A stretch of DNA of 64,000 nucleotides from Aeriscardovia sp040773385 (GCA_040773385.1 JAXGWH010000001.1:132334-196333); one strand, 5' to 3'; positions 23,398 through 32,537 are shown, counted from the stretch's first letter. The notes: generated by a model not told the origin, from the letters alone. Translations and numbers: made by a program.

Positions 23398-24728
23398 CGG
23401 ACAGCGATCCGACCGACGACAACAGGATGTCGGCAGGCAAGACGGGAGCTTCTGCTGATGAGGCGACCGTCACCATCGAGCGGTTCGCCGACCAGGGGCG
23501 TTGCGTGGCGCATATTGACGGACGGGTCGTCTTCGTCCGTTTCGCCCTGCCCGGCGAGAAGGTGCGGATCCGGCTCGACCCCGGTCTCTCGCCACGCGAC
23601 CGGTTCTGGACCGGAGAGGTCACCCAGGTGCTCGAGCCGTCCGATCTGCGAGTCGACCCGGTCTGGAAGCTCGCAGGACCCCTCGCGCAGGGCGGCGGTG
23701 TCGGCGGCGCGGATCTTGTCCACGTCAGCCTCACGGGCCAGCATCTGTGGAAGAAAAGAGTGATCGACCAGCAGATGCGCCGTCTCGGCGGTATTGAGAC
23801 GGACGTCACCGTCCACGCCATCGCAGGGGATGAGGAAGCACAGGGCCTGCACTGGCGCACCCGCATCGAACTCATTGCCGACGAGCAGGGCCGGCCCTCC
23901 ATGCGCCGGCGCGGCTCCCATGAGCGGGTGGCCCTCACCGATATGCCGCTCGCCACCACGGAGCTTCTCGGCATCGCCGAACAGACCCGCCTGTGGGAGG
24001 GGGGCTTCGAGCAGGGATCGAACATCCGTCTCGCCGTGCCGAAACTGCATGGCTCCGATAAGCGTGAGGACAATTACGCCGTCCTTGTCGACGGGAAGCT
24101 GCGCGAGGGGCGGCAGGACCTTCTCGAGACCGTGGAGGAAGTGTCCATCGGCGGGAACCGGCGGACCCTGCGCTACCACGTGGACGCCGGCAGTTTCTGG
24201 CAGGTCCACCGTGAGGCGCCACACACGCTCGTCAACGCGGTCCTCACCGCGGCACAGGAGCAGATCGATTCGGCGCCCCACACCATCTGGGACCTCTATT
24301 CGGGTTCCGGCCTGTTCACTGTGGCGCTCGGCCTGCTCGTCGGCCGCGGCGGCAACGGCCTGCTGAGCGTGGAGGGATCCCCGGACGCCGTCCGTGCGGC
24401 CCGCAGGAACCTGCGGTTGGCCGGCCTCGGGGCCGCTCAGGCGAAGCGCGGGGACGTGGGGCGAACACTGCGGTCCATCCCTGAGCGCTTCCTGCACCCG
24501 GACCTCGTCGTCCTCGACCCGCCGCGTTCGGGTGCGCGGCGCCGGGTGTGCGAGCAGATCGGACAGGCGGGGGCCCGTGTGGTCATCTATGTGGCCTGCG
24601 ACCCCACCAGCCTCGCCCGTGATACCCGTACACTTCTGGCAGACGGCTATAGACTGGAGGACCTGCAGGCCTACGACCTGTATCCACATACGCACCACGT
24701 CGAGACGGTGGCCGTCTTCCGTCGATAA
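23394..24728 (+). CDS. TrmA/RumA-type 5-methyluridine RNA methyltransferase
   Basis: S-adenosylmethionine-dependent enzyme predicted to methylate C5 of a uridine in rRNA or tRNA. The N-terminal TRAM domain covers residues about 22-80 (VTIERFADQGRCVAHIDGRVVFVRFALPGEKV). The methyltransferase domain has IWDLYSGSGLFTVAL (AdoMet loop), VVLDPPRSGAR, and YVACDPTSLARDTRTL with the catalytic Cys402. The C-terminal HHVETVAVF is standard. The four cysteines that bind the iron-sulfur cluster in RumA/RlmD are absent (the equivalent stretch is VDPVWKLAGPLAQGGGVGGADLVHVS), so it is a cluster-free member. Which RNA it modifies cannot be read from the sequence. Confidence 0.9.
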   Translation: MTDSDPTDDNRMSAGKTGASADEATVTIERFADQGRCVAHIDGRVVFVRFALPGEKVRIRLDPGLSPRDRFWTGEVTQVLEPSDLRVDPVWKLAGPLAQGGGVGGADLVHVSLTGQHLWKKRVIDQQMRRLGGIETDVTVHAIAGDEEAQGLHWRTRIELIADEQGRPSMRRRGSHERVALTDMPLATTELLGIAEQTRLWEGGFEQGSNIRLAVPKLHGSDKREDNYAVLVDGKLREGRQDLLETVEEVSIGGNRRTLRYHVDAGSFWQVHREAPHTLVNAVLTAAQEQIDSAPHTIWDLYSGSGLFTVALGLLVGRGGNGLLSVEGSPDAVRAARRNLRLAGLGAAQAKRGDVGRTLRSIPERFLHPDLVVLDPPRSGARRRVCEQIGQAGARVVIYVACDPTSLARDTRTLLADGYRLEDLQAYDLYPHTHHVETVAVFRR

Positions 24729-24846
24729 GGGAAGAACCGTACGCCCGGTTCCTGACTGGAACTGGTGGGAAGACCGGTGAGAGAGACGCATGTCCGTCGA
24801 TCAGTGTCACCGGACCCCTCATCAATCCTTCTGACCGATCCACCCC

Positions 24847-25452
24847 TCATATGTGCCGGGCTGTGCGGGAATGTCGCCGCTCCGGCGGTTTGTCATCGGC
24901 GGGATGCGGTGCCTCCTGCGCCCGCATGAGACCGAGCGTGCAGGAGAAACAGAGGCGGGCCATCTCTTCGACCCCGAGCGGCTGGCCGCGTCTGACCCAC
25001 TCGATGATGGTGTTGAAGATGAGGCCGTCCCACATGGCCTGCAGGACCGCGGCCCGGTCGTCATGCGGGAGCATTCCGTCGGCGGTCCGCAGCATCTCCT
25101 GTTCGAGACCCGCCTCGAGGAACACCCGGATCATCCCGCTGTTGTCCGCGACAGTGCGGAACAGCCGACGCCACCCGTCGAGCATGCCTGGCTCGGAATA
25201 GGCGTAGATCTCCTGTGTCGCTTTTTGCAGAGGGATCAGCAGAATATCCTTTTTCGAGGCGTAATGCCGGCAGAAGGCGGAGCGTGACACGCCGGCCCGT
25301 CTGATGACCTCACTGACGGTGATATCGCCGAACGGCTTGTTCCGCATCAGGATCAGCAGTGCCTGCTGGATTGATTCGGTCGTCAGCCGCATGGAATCCT
25401 CGTTGGCACGTCTGAGTGCCTGCCGCTGGCGTTCGCTGATCCGCGAGGACAT
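24847..25452 (-). CDS. TetR-family transcriptional regulator
   Basis: A 201-residue repressor-type protein. The DNA-binding domain is at residues about 24-70: SIQQALLILMRNKPFGDITVSEVIRRAGVSRSAFCRHYASKKDILL, the usual TetR helix-turn-helix. The C-terminal ligand domain is unassigned (TetR_C_7-like WDGLIFNTIIEWVRRG). AGAAAGGG precedes the ATG. It is divergent from the unknown gene at 25580, with a good promoter for that gene between them, so it probably represses its neighbour. An effector cannot be proposed. Confidence 0.9.
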   Translation of the reverse strand: MSSRISERQRQALRRANEDSMRLTTESIQQALLILMRNKPFGDITVSEVIRRAGVSRSAFCRHYASKKDILLIPLQKATQEIYAYSEPGMLDGWRRLFRTVADNSGMIRVFLEAGLEQEMLRTADGMLPHDDRAAVLQAMWDGLIFNTIIEWVRRGQPLGVEEMARLCFSCTLGLMRAQEAPHPADDKPPERRHSRTARHI

Positions 25453-25487
25453 AGTGGCCCTTTCTGTCCGACCCGATCCCGTTTGCC

Positions 25488-25516
25488 TTGAAATGACGGT
25501 GGAGCGTCGCTAATTT
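25488..25516 (+). promoter_or_regulatory. Sigma-70-type promoter of the TetR-linked gene
   Basis: TTGAAA (25488-25493), a 17-bp spacer and TAATTT (25511-25516) in the TetR divergent region. This is the best -35/-10 pair I see in the window. Confidence 0.65.
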
Positions 25517-25579
25517 ATCCGACAGGACAAAAGTACTGGCCGATCAGGCCGTCGTCAATCAGAAAGGATGCCCATCGCT

Positions 25580-26326
25580 ATGATCAACGTCTCGATCGCA
25601 GGACACAATTTCCCGGCGGAATCGATCCACGGCTGGGAGAGCTGGCGCACGGGCGTGTCCGTCCGGCTCCTGGAACGCAAACTCGGCAAGGACCTGTCCT
25701 CCGTCACGACGGCGGAGGACCTCGCACGGGTGAAATACGGGATCCCCCAGGTCGTCATGCTCGGCATGCTGAAAAACCAGATCCGGCTGACAGAGGCCGG
25801 GACGCAGGCCGTCGTGAGGATGTCCGGCGGGCGGCGCGCGTTCAGCACGACCGAGATCGATGTGGACTTCTGCGACGCAGCCACGCTCAAGCGCTACTAC
25901 GACGATATGATGCTGGACAACACCGAGCAGAATCGATTCAGCTGCCTGCGCGCCAACCCGGACCACTATCTGCTGCGCGGCGTGGGCCAGAACGTGCAGG
26001 AGGTCCTCGAATTCGTCGGGGCCATGCCGCTCGTCTCGCATTTCTATATCTGCTACGGCGATTTCGACGGGCTCCGCTCGCACCAGGACCCCGACTACCC
26101 GTATCAGGCCGCCGGGGTCTCGTATCTGGAGGATGGTCTCGCGATCGGCGCCGTCCGCCATCAGATGAAGGACACGGAGAACGGCTGCCACGTGAAGCTG
26201 ACGGTGGAATTCCCATCGCTGATGCCGGAATGCTACATCATCCAGCACAGGTACCACCTCGCCTGCGAGTTCTTCAACTGGTTCTCCGATATCGAGCAGC
26301 GCGTCCGCGCGGCACAAGCCGACTGA
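25580..26326 (+). CDS. Conserved protein of unknown function, TetR-linked
   Basis: I do not recognise this 248-residue soluble protein. It has no signal peptide or membrane segment. Conserved-looking blocks include NPDHYLLRGVGQNVQEVLEFVG, HFYICYGDFDGLRSHQDPDYPYQAAG, and the C-terminal HRYHLACEFFNWFSDIE with a His-x3-Glu pair. That pair, with His/Glu residues upstream, distantly recalls the zinc site of phloroglucinol-type C-C hydrolases (PhlG family), but the match is weak and I do not assign it. The ATG at 25568 is too close to its AGAAAGG ribosome binding site, so 25580 is preferred. It is divergent from a TetR regulator, suggesting an inducible enzyme for a small aromatic or polyketide-like compound. 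Confidence 0.8.
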   Translation: MINVSIAGHNFPAESIHGWESWRTGVSVRLLERKLGKDLSSVTTAEDLARVKYGIPQVVMLGMLKNQIRLTEAGTQAVVRMSGGRRAFSTTEIDVDFCDAATLKRYYDDMMLDNTEQNRFSCLRANPDHYLLRGVGQNVQEVLEFVGAMPLVSHFYICYGDFDGLRSHQDPDYPYQAAGVSYLEDGLAIGAVRHQMKDTENGCHVKLTVEFPSLMPECYIIQHRYHLACEFFNWFSDIEQRVRAAQAD

Positions 26327-26494
26327 ATGTTTGACGACTCTGCACACATTGTTTCCTGCGGCGACGGTAAAATCGTGTGAGATCGCAGGGCAGGTGATCC
26401 CACGCCACCGAGGTCCGCGAGGCCCGGTCCCGTCATCCCCGGATGGCGGACAAAGGCAACGTATCGGGCAGGGGATCGTCGACAGGAGGACCGG

Positions 26495-27649
26495 ATGGGA
26501 GCTGGCACACGGCGACACACGACCGGATCCCTCCTTCCGTCGGTGCGGGCCCTCGCCGCGGCACTGCTCGTCCCGGCGCTTCTCCTGCCGGTATCGGGAT
26601 GTTCCGCAGGAGAATCGGCAGCAGGAGGTGTAGGCAGGTCTTCAACCTCAACGGACGCCCTGTCCTTGTCCGACGCGCAAGCCGCCACCTCCCGGCCGCC
26701 CGTAAGCCCATCATCCCTCACCGTCGGCTATGTGGGCGTCGGTGACACTGAGGGGCAACGTGCCGCACAGATGGAGCGCGCCACCATCATCGGGCTTCGC
26801 GCGGCCGGTGTGCATGTCAAGGTCTTCCGCTCGCTCTCCCTCAACCCCCAGCCGCAGATCACCGCGGCACAGTCATTCGCGGACCAGGGCATCGACGCCC
26901 TCATCGTCGACCCGCAGTTCTCCAACGTCTGGGGAGACGCTTTCGCCACCATCCGCGACCAGGGGATCAAGATCATCCTCCTCGACCGCACCCCTCTGGG
27001 CATGGCCCAGAGCCGCTACGACGCCTATCTCGGATGCAACTACCATCAGCTCGGCGAGCAGATGGCACAGTGGGTGCTCGGCCGCCTGGGGCGATGGACA
27101 AGCCAGGACGGCACGTACGAGGACGGCGGTGTCCCGCGCTCGCTCATCGTCAGCTCGCTGCTCGGCTCCTCCCCGGACAACAAGGCGGCCGACGGCTGGT
27201 CGGACAAATCCGGCTGGCTCATGCAGACACTCGACTCTGTAGCAGTAGGGGAGGACCATGAGGCGGCGCTGCGGCGCCTTTCCTCTTCGTGGGACACGCT
27301 CTCATGTGACGGGACGCTCCCACATGTGATCTTCGCCACCAACCAGACGGCCGCCTCCGTCACCATCGATTTCCTGACGAAGAAGAAAGTCCGTCTTGTC
27401 ACGGATCCCGCCGAGGCAATGCGTCTCGACGCCTCCCGCGGGGCGAAGGACGCCTGGGCGGTGGCGGTCGTGTGCCTGGGCGGGCAAGACTGGCTCACGG
27501 AGCAGACCGGGCAGGGCGGGCTTTCGGCCGGCATCGCCGTCCCCACTGACTATTCCTCGCGGCTCGTCCCGCTTCTGACCCGGCTGTGCACAGGCATCCC
27601 CACCGCGAAGGATGAGGTCGTCGCCGGGACGCTGGTCACGGCACGATGA
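26495..27649 (+). CDS. Lipoprotein, periplasmic-binding-protein type 1 (sugar-binding)
   Basis: An exported, membrane-anchored solute-binding protein of 384 residues. The signal peptide ends in the lipobox LPVSGC with Cys36 as the lipidation site. The mature part has the RbsB/LacI-type fold: SLTVGYVGVGDTEGQRAAQMERATIIGLRAAGVHVKV, SFADQGIDALIVDPQFSNVWGDAF, IKIILLDRTP, and the hinge to the C-domain GCNYHQLGEQMAQWVLGRL. GGAGG precedes the ATG. It is an orphan: no ABC permease or ATPase lies nearby, and the next gene 73 bp downstream is a P-type ATPase. A possible -10 (TAAAAT) lies at 26368. A ligand cannot be predicted; ribose, galactose or a quorum molecule are all possible. Confidence 0.87.
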   Translation: MGAGTRRHTTGSLLPSVRALAAALLVPALLLPVSGCSAGESAAGGVGRSSTSTDALSLSDAQAATSRPPVSPSSLTVGYVGVGDTEGQRAAQMERATIIGLRAAGVHVKVFRSLSLNPQPQITAAQSFADQGIDALIVDPQFSNVWGDAFATIRDQGIKIILLDRTPLGMAQSRYDAYLGCNYHQLGEQMAQWVLGRLGRWTSQDGTYEDGGVPRSLIVSSLLGSSPDNKAADGWSDKSGWLMQTLDSVAVGEDHEAALRRLSSSWDTLSCDGTLPHVIFATNQTAASVTIDFLTKKKVRLVTDPAEAMRLDASRGAKDAWAVAVVCLGGQDWLTEQTGQGGLSAGIAVPTDYSSRLVPLLTRLCTGIPTAKDEVVAGTLVTAR

Positions 27650-27722
27650 CACTGAGCCGAACCCAAGCCGAAGGCATGACCATCAAGGACATGCAGCGGA
27701 CACCGCCAAGGAAGGACCGGAC

Positions 27723-30434
27723 ATGACCGATAAGACGACACAGACGGACGGCGCACCGGCGCAGCCTGTCGCGGCCGGCAGCACCGGCCCCGTCACTTTT
27801 CCGGCCGTCCCGGAGACGGGCCTCACCCATGGTGAGGTGGCCGATCTGTTGGCCCAAGGCAAGGGCAACTCCGTCGGGCAATCCTCCTCTAGAAGTATCG
27901 GCCGTATCATCCGTGACAACGTGTTCACCCTCTTCAACGGGATCATGTTCACCTGCCTGGTGGCCGTGCTCATCACCGGCCAGTGGCAGGACGCCGCCTT
28001 CTCCGTCATCGCCATCATCAACACGGCGATCGGCACGATCGCCGAGATCCACGCCAAACGGCTGCTCGACCGGCTCACCATCCTCATCGCCTCGAAGCCG
28101 TTCGTGCGACGCGACGGGCAGAATATCGCCGTCGATGCCTCGTCCATCGTCCCCGGCGACCTCGTCTGGCTGCGATCAGGCGAGCAGGTGCCCGCCGATG
28201 TGACGATCTTGCGCTCCTGGGGTGCGGAGATCGACGAGTCGATGATCACCGGTGAATCGCGTTCGATCGCTAAAAAACCGGGGGACAAGGCCTTTTCTGG
28301 ATCCACGCTCGTCTCGGGCATTGCCCTCGCCCGGGTGCGGGCGACGGGCAAAAGTTCCTATGCCGCACGGCTCACCGCACAGGCCAAGGTCTACAAGCAG
28401 GTCCATTCCGACCTGCAGGACGGCATCAACAAAATCCTGAAGGGGCTCGTCTGGGTGGTTGTCCCGCTCTCCGTCCTCCTGCTCGTCTCACAGCTCACAC
28501 TTGAGGTGCACAGCAGCTCCGGCTCGTGGCAGAGCGCCGTCATCTCGACGGTCGCCGGGGTCGTGAGCCTCATCCCGCAGGGGCTCGTGCTGCTCACCTC
28601 GATCAACTTCGCGCTCTCCGCCATCCGGCTGGCGCAGAAGAAAGTGCTCATCCAGCAGCTCAACTCCATCGAGATGCTCGCCCGCGTTGACAGCCTCAAC
28701 CTGGACAAGACGGGGACGATCACCGACGGAGGGATCATGCTCGAGGACGTCGTCCCGCTCGGCGGGGCGGACGGATCCTCTTCTCCTTCTTCCTCCTTCT
28801 CATCATCAGAATCCCAGACGGTCGCTTCCGTCCCGGCGGAGGTGCTCGTAGGGCTGCGGCTCGTGGTCTCCGAGGAGTCGCCCAACGCGACCGGACGGGC
28901 GGTGCTCGACGGGCTCTCGCGTCTGGCCGGTGACGGGGTGATCGGGCCCGTCCCTGCGGCGGGGCAGAAGGCGCGGATCCCGTTCTCGTCCGAGCGCAAG
29001 TGGAGCGCAGTGCTCGACTCGCACGGCTGCGCCTGGGTGCTCGGAGCACCCCAGTTCGTCCTGCCGTCGGAGGCGGAATCGCAGAAGCAGGAGGAGGAGA
29101 CGGATCCGTCCAGCCGCACCGCGGTACATGATCCTTCTTCCGATGACGACCGCCTCATCAACCGTGCCCGTTCGATGGCCCGACAGGGGGCCGAACAAGG
29201 TTCCCGTGTCCTCGTCCTGGCCCGGCTCACGCCGGCCGGCAAGGAAGACACGGACGCCCGGCATTTTCTCGCGCTCGCGGACGACGGTCTGTCGGGCATA
29301 CGCATCCAGCCGGTCGCCCTCGTGTTGTGCGCCGAATCCATCAGACCGCAGGCGAAGGCCACCCTCGCCTACTTTCGGCAGCAGGACGTGCGCTGCCGGA
29401 TCGTCTCCGGCGATGACCCGAGGACTGTCGCCGCCATCGCACAAAAAGTCGATCTTCTTGGGAACGGCAGGAAGCCCCGGTGGATGGACGCGCGGAGTCT
29501 CAAAGACGACCCGGCCGGCGTGGCAGAGCAGATCACGGATATCGACGTGCTCGGCCGTGTGCTGCCCGAGCAGAAGAAGCTCATCGTCCAGGCACAGCAT
29601 CTTCTGGGCAGGACCGTCGGCATGACGGGCGACGGCGTCAACGACACGCTCGCCATCAAGGAGGCGGATTTTGGCATCGCCATGGGCAACGCCGCCCCCG
29701 CCACAAAATCGGTGGCCGACGCCGTGCTCATCGACTCCGATTTCTCCCATCTGCCTGAGGTCGTCGGACAGGGCCGGCGTGTCATGGCGAACATGGAGCG
29801 CGTCGCCTCGCTTTTCCTTGTCAAGACGTTCTATTCCATCGTCATCACGCTCGGCACCATCCCGCTGGCGATGCGTTTCCCCTATCTTCCGCGGCATATG
29901 AGCTACATCTCGCCGCTGTGCATCGGCATCCCGGCGTTCATCCTGTCCCTGCCGCCGAACAACAGGCGCTACAGGCCGGGCTTCCTCACCCGCGTGCTGC
30001 GGTTCTCGATCCCGGCGGGTCTGGCGATCGGGCTGAGCACGATCATCTTCGCAAAGGTGCTGCCGTTGCTGGCCGGTTGGGATCCCAAGCAGGTGCAGTC
30101 CGATCTGACGAGCCTGCGCACCTGTGTGGCCATGGCGCTGTTCGTCCTCTCGCTGCTCGTCCTCGCCCAGGTCTCGCGGCCGCTGCGCAGCTGGCGTGGC
30201 CTGCTCGTGCTGGCGATGGCCGGCGCGGGAGTCGCCGGAGGGTTCATCCCGCCGGTCGCGAAATTCTTCCGCATCATCATCCCTGATGACCTGTTGATGC
30301 GCTGGATCCTCCTGGCGATCCTCGTCGCCGTCCTCCTGTTCCTCCTGTTCGAATGGCTCGCGCAGAAGCTTCTGGAGGCACTGTGGCGGCATCGCGAGAA
30401 GAACCCGCTGCGTCTGCATTGGTGGGGCCGGTAG
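27723..30434 (+). CDS. Cation-transporting P-type ATPase, CtpE-like
   Basis: A 903-residue membrane pump. The N-terminus GLTHGEVADLLAQGKGNSVGQSSSRSIGRIIRDNVFTLFNG resembles mycobacterial CtpE, reported as a calcium importer. The actuator motif MITGESRSIAKK, phosphorylation motif DKTGTITDGG (Asp328) and hinge TGDGVNDTLAIKEADFGIAMG are intact. The nucleotide-binding domain carries a Ser/Asp-rich insertion (GADGSSSPSSSFSSSESQ). Ten membrane segments are expected: two pairs before the P domain and six after. There is no heavy-metal CPC motif or N-terminal metal-binding domain. The start follows GGAAGGACC. It ends 3 bp from the convergent EamA gene. Calcium is the best guess for the ion. Confidence 0.9.
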   Translation: MTDKTTQTDGAPAQPVAAGSTGPVTFPAVPETGLTHGEVADLLAQGKGNSVGQSSSRSIGRIIRDNVFTLFNGIMFTCLVAVLITGQWQDAAFSVIAIINTAIGTIAEIHAKRLLDRLTILIASKPFVRRDGQNIAVDASSIVPGDLVWLRSGEQVPADVTILRSWGAEIDESMITGESRSIAKKPGDKAFSGSTLVSGIALARVRATGKSSYAARLTAQAKVYKQVHSDLQDGINKILKGLVWVVVPLSVLLLVSQLTLEVHSSSGSWQSAVISTVAGVVSLIPQGLVLLTSINFALSAIRLAQKKVLIQQLNSIEMLARVDSLNLDKTGTITDGGIMLEDVVPLGGADGSSSPSSSFSSSESQTVASVPAEVLVGLRLVVSEESPNATGRAVLDGLSRLAGDGVIGPVPAAGQKARIPFSSERKWSAVLDSHGCAWVLGAPQFVLPSEAESQKQEEETDPSSRTAVHDPSSDDDRLINRARSMARQGAEQGSRVLVLARLTPAGKEDTDARHFLALADDGLSGIRIQPVALVLCAESIRPQAKATLAYFRQQDVRCRIVSGDDPRTVAAIAQKVDLLGNGRKPRWMDARSLKDDPAGVAEQITDIDVLGRVLPEQKKLIVQAQHLLGRTVGMTGDGVNDTLAIKEADFGIAMGNAAPATKSVADAVLIDSDFSHLPEVVGQGRRVMANMERVASLFLVKTFYSIVITLGTIPLAMRFPYLPRHMSYISPLCIGIPAFILSLPPNNRRYRPGFLTRVLRFSIPAGLAIGLSTIIFAKVLPLLAGWDPKQVQSDLTSLRTCVAMALFVLSLLVLAQVSRPLRSWRGLLVLAMAGAGVAGGFIPPVAKFFRIIIPDDLLMRWILLAILVAVLLFLLFEWLAQKLLEALWRHREKNPLRLHWWGR

Positions 30435-30437
30435 CCC

Positions 30438-31364
30438 TCAGCCCATCTTCCTCTCGGTCGTGAGCGGCTTGTCGGTCGGCTTCTTAGGGCTCGGCAGCTC
30501 CGAGATGATGGTGCCGGCGAGCATGAGCATGCAGCCGATATAGGCCTGAAGGCCCATCCGCTCGTGGAGGAACACGGCACCACCGATGACGGAGAAGAGC
30601 GATTCCATCGACATGAGGATGGAGGCTCCGGACGGATCGACGCTGGACTGTCCGAACACCTGCAGCGTGTAGGCCACGCCGGTGGCGATGACGCCGGAGT
30701 AGATGACCGGCCACGCTGCCGCGCCGATGGCCTGCCACGTCGGCGTCTGCCCGGTGGCGAAGGTGAGGATCCAGCTCAGGACCGCGGCGACGACGAGCTG
30801 GCCGAACGAGAGATGCAGCGGATTGACGTCCATCCTGTTGACGATGTGCAGCTGGGCGGCGAAGAAGAACGCCCCGATCAACAGGAGCACGTCACCCAGA
30901 CCGACACCGCCCTGTTTGCCGGTCAGCGTCAGCATCCCCAGACCCACGAGACTGAACGGCAGGGCGATCCAGAACTGCGGCTTTGATTTCTCGCCCATCG
31001 CCATGCCCAGAATCGGTGTGATGACGATATAGAGCGCGGTGATGAAGCCGGACCGACCGGCAGATTTCGACAGGGCGACACCGTACTGCTCAAAAGCGAT
31101 GGCGGCGAACAGCGCGCCCCCGGAGAAGATGCAGGCGAGGATCGTGTGCTTCCAGTTTCCCGGCAGCGCATGCGCCTCGGGCAGTGCGAGGAGCGGAAGG
31201 ACGGAGACGGATCCCAAGGTGAAGCGCAGCGCGTTGAAGGCGATAGGGGAGAGATGGTCCATACCGGTCAGCTGGGTGACAAATGCCGTCCCCCAGAGCA
31301 TGGCAGCGAGCAGAAGCGCTCCCGATCCGAGAAGTCTGCGGAAGCGATCCCTCTTCTTCACCAT
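30438..31364 (-). CDS. EamA/DMT-family transporter
   Basis: A 308-residue drug/metabolite transporter with ten predicted membrane segments in two EamA repeats. The first repeat starts LLGSGALLLAAMLWGTAFVTQLTGMDHLSPIAFNALRF and the second LGDVLLLIGAFFFAAQLHIVNRM; the ending GCMLMLAGTIISELPSPKK is typical. GAGG lies 5 nt before the ATG at 31364; a GTG two codons upstream is less likely. The substrate is unknown, since this family exports amino acids, metabolites or drugs. It is convergent with the P-type ATPase, 3 bp apart, with no room for an intervening terminator. Confidence 0.9.
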   Translation of the reverse strand: MVKKRDRFRRLLGSGALLLAAMLWGTAFVTQLTGMDHLSPIAFNALRFTLGSVSVLPLLALPEAHALPGNWKHTILACIFSGGALFAAIAFEQYGVALSKSAGRSGFITALYIVITPILGMAMGEKSKPQFWIALPFSLVGLGMLTLTGKQGGVGLGDVLLLIGAFFFAAQLHIVNRMDVNPLHLSFGQLVVAAVLSWILTFATGQTPTWQAIGAAAWPVIYSGVIATGVAYTLQVFGQSSVDPSGASILMSMESLFSVIGGAVFLHERMGLQAYIGCMLMLAGTIISELPSPKKPTDKPLTTERKMG

Positions 31365-31480
31365 ACGCACCTCATTTTTCCGTCCGTACCGTCCGCGGGC
31401 GTTGTCGTGTCTTCGGTTGTCAGTTTCTGCCGTCTGATGGTCCCATGCTACGGCCCGGGTCTGAAAACAGGTCCGGAGAC

Positions 31481-31528
31481 AAAAATCCCCGGATCCGGGC
31501 GATCTGTGTGACCGAAGGGATCCGGGGA
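31481..31528 (-). terminator. Intrinsic terminator of the BI-1 family gene
   Basis: A perfect 11-bp stem (TCCCCGGATCC with GGATCCGGGGA) followed on the minus strand by TTTTTGTCT, 27 bp beyond the stop codon. Confidence 0.88.
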
Positions 31529-31554
31529 CGGGGAAGAGAGGGAGACGGCGCTCG

Positions 31555-32412
31555 TCAGCGGTCGCTGCCGCCGAAGAGGTAGAGCAGGTTCTCGAACAGA
31601 TTGATGAAGTCGAGGTACAGGTTCATCGCGGCGAGGATCGAGACCTTCTCGTACATCTCCTGCGAGGAGCACTGGCCGAGCATGACCTGCGTAGCCTTGG
31701 CGTCATGGATGGTCATGCCGGCGAAGATGACGAGCGAGATCGCCGTGACCACCATCCACGCCTGGGAGCCGCCGAAGAAGGAGAGCAGCAGCTCGGCGAT
31801 GATGAGCACGACGAGCGCCACCGTCAGCACGGGACCCCAGCGCAGGACGTTGATCTTCGTCGTCAGGCCGACCATCGTCAGGCAGAGGAAGAACGCAGCG
31901 GTGATGCCGAGGGCCATGATGATGCTCGTCGGGCTGTAGGCGTACAGAAGCGTGGAGAGGGAGAAGCCCATGACGGCGGCGAACGCGTAGAACAGCGCCC
32001 TGTTGGCGGCCACGGAGCGCTTCTGCATGCCTGCCGGCAGGACAAAGGCGAAGACGAGCGCCACGATGGCGGCGCCCCAAAAGGCGAGCTGGCCCCAACC
32101 GGTCAGAAGGCGAAGCGCGAGCCCGGAGAAGGCGGTGAGCGCGGCGACGGCCGCCGAGATGAGCAGGGCGATCGTCATCTCCCCGTAGGCGCGGGTGACG
32201 GATCGGCGTGCCATCTGCTCGGTGACCTGGAACGGCTGGGCGTTGATGACCGGCGAGCCCTGCCCGTAGGCCGCCTGCTGACCCTGATAACCGCCCTGGT
32301 AGCCGGGCGCGGTCTGATAATTCTGATAGCCGGTGCTCGGTGCGCTGTTCGGCGCATACCCGTTGTTCTGATAGCCGGGGCCGTATCCCTGGTTCGGATT
32401 CGATGAGCTCAT
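31555..32412 (-). CDS. Bax inhibitor-1/YccA family membrane protein
   Basis: A 285-residue membrane protein with seven hydrophobic segments of the TMBIM fold, a family of pH-sensitive calcium-leak channels. The core starts SVTRAYGEMTIALLISAAVAALTAFSG and ends ILAAMNLYLDFINLFENLLYLFGGSDR, which is a classic YccA ending. The first 60 residues are a repetitive Gly/Tyr/Gln/Asn-rich segment (GYGPGYQNNGYAPN, GYQNYQTAPGYQGGYQGQQ) that resembles low-complexity, phase-separating or surface-interaction regions. In the nearby P-type ATPase, a probable calcium pump, there may be a functional partner, but they are not co-transcribed. It is monocistronic with its own terminator. Confidence 0.9.
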   Translation of the reverse strand: MSSSNPNQGYGPGYQNNGYAPNSAPSTGYQNYQTAPGYQGGYQGQQAAYGQGSPVINAQPFQVTEQMARRSVTRAYGEMTIALLISAAVAALTAFSGLALRLLTGWGQLAFWGAAIVALVFAFVLPAGMQKRSVAANRALFYAFAAVMGFSLSTLLYAYSPTSIIMALGITAAFFLCLTMVGLTTKINVLRWGPVLTVALVVLIIAELLLSFFGGSQAWMVVTAISLVIFAGMTIHDAKATQVMLGQCSSQEMYEKVSILAAMNLYLDFINLFENLLYLFGGSDR

Positions 32413-32506
32413 ACCATTCTCTTTTCCGCCTGCGTGCGAATGGGGCCATCCGCACGGATCGTGTTCCGGTGCCGATGACCCGCGATCATCGGCCGCCCGG
32501 ATCGGA

Positions 32507-32537
32507 TTCTGTGTATCTGAGGTTTCTGTGTATCTGA
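32507..32537. repeat. 14-bp direct repeat upstream of the BI-1 gene
   Basis: TTCTGTGTATCTGA occurs at 32507-32520 and 32524-32537, 3 bp apart, about 100 bp before the BI-1 start and next to an A/T-rich TATATT (minus strand). It could be a pair of regulator half-sites. Confidence 0.6.

Noticed and set aside
25580..26326. Firm assignment as a phloroglucinol (PhlG-type) hydrolase
   Set aside because: Only a His-x3-Glu pair and weak context support it.
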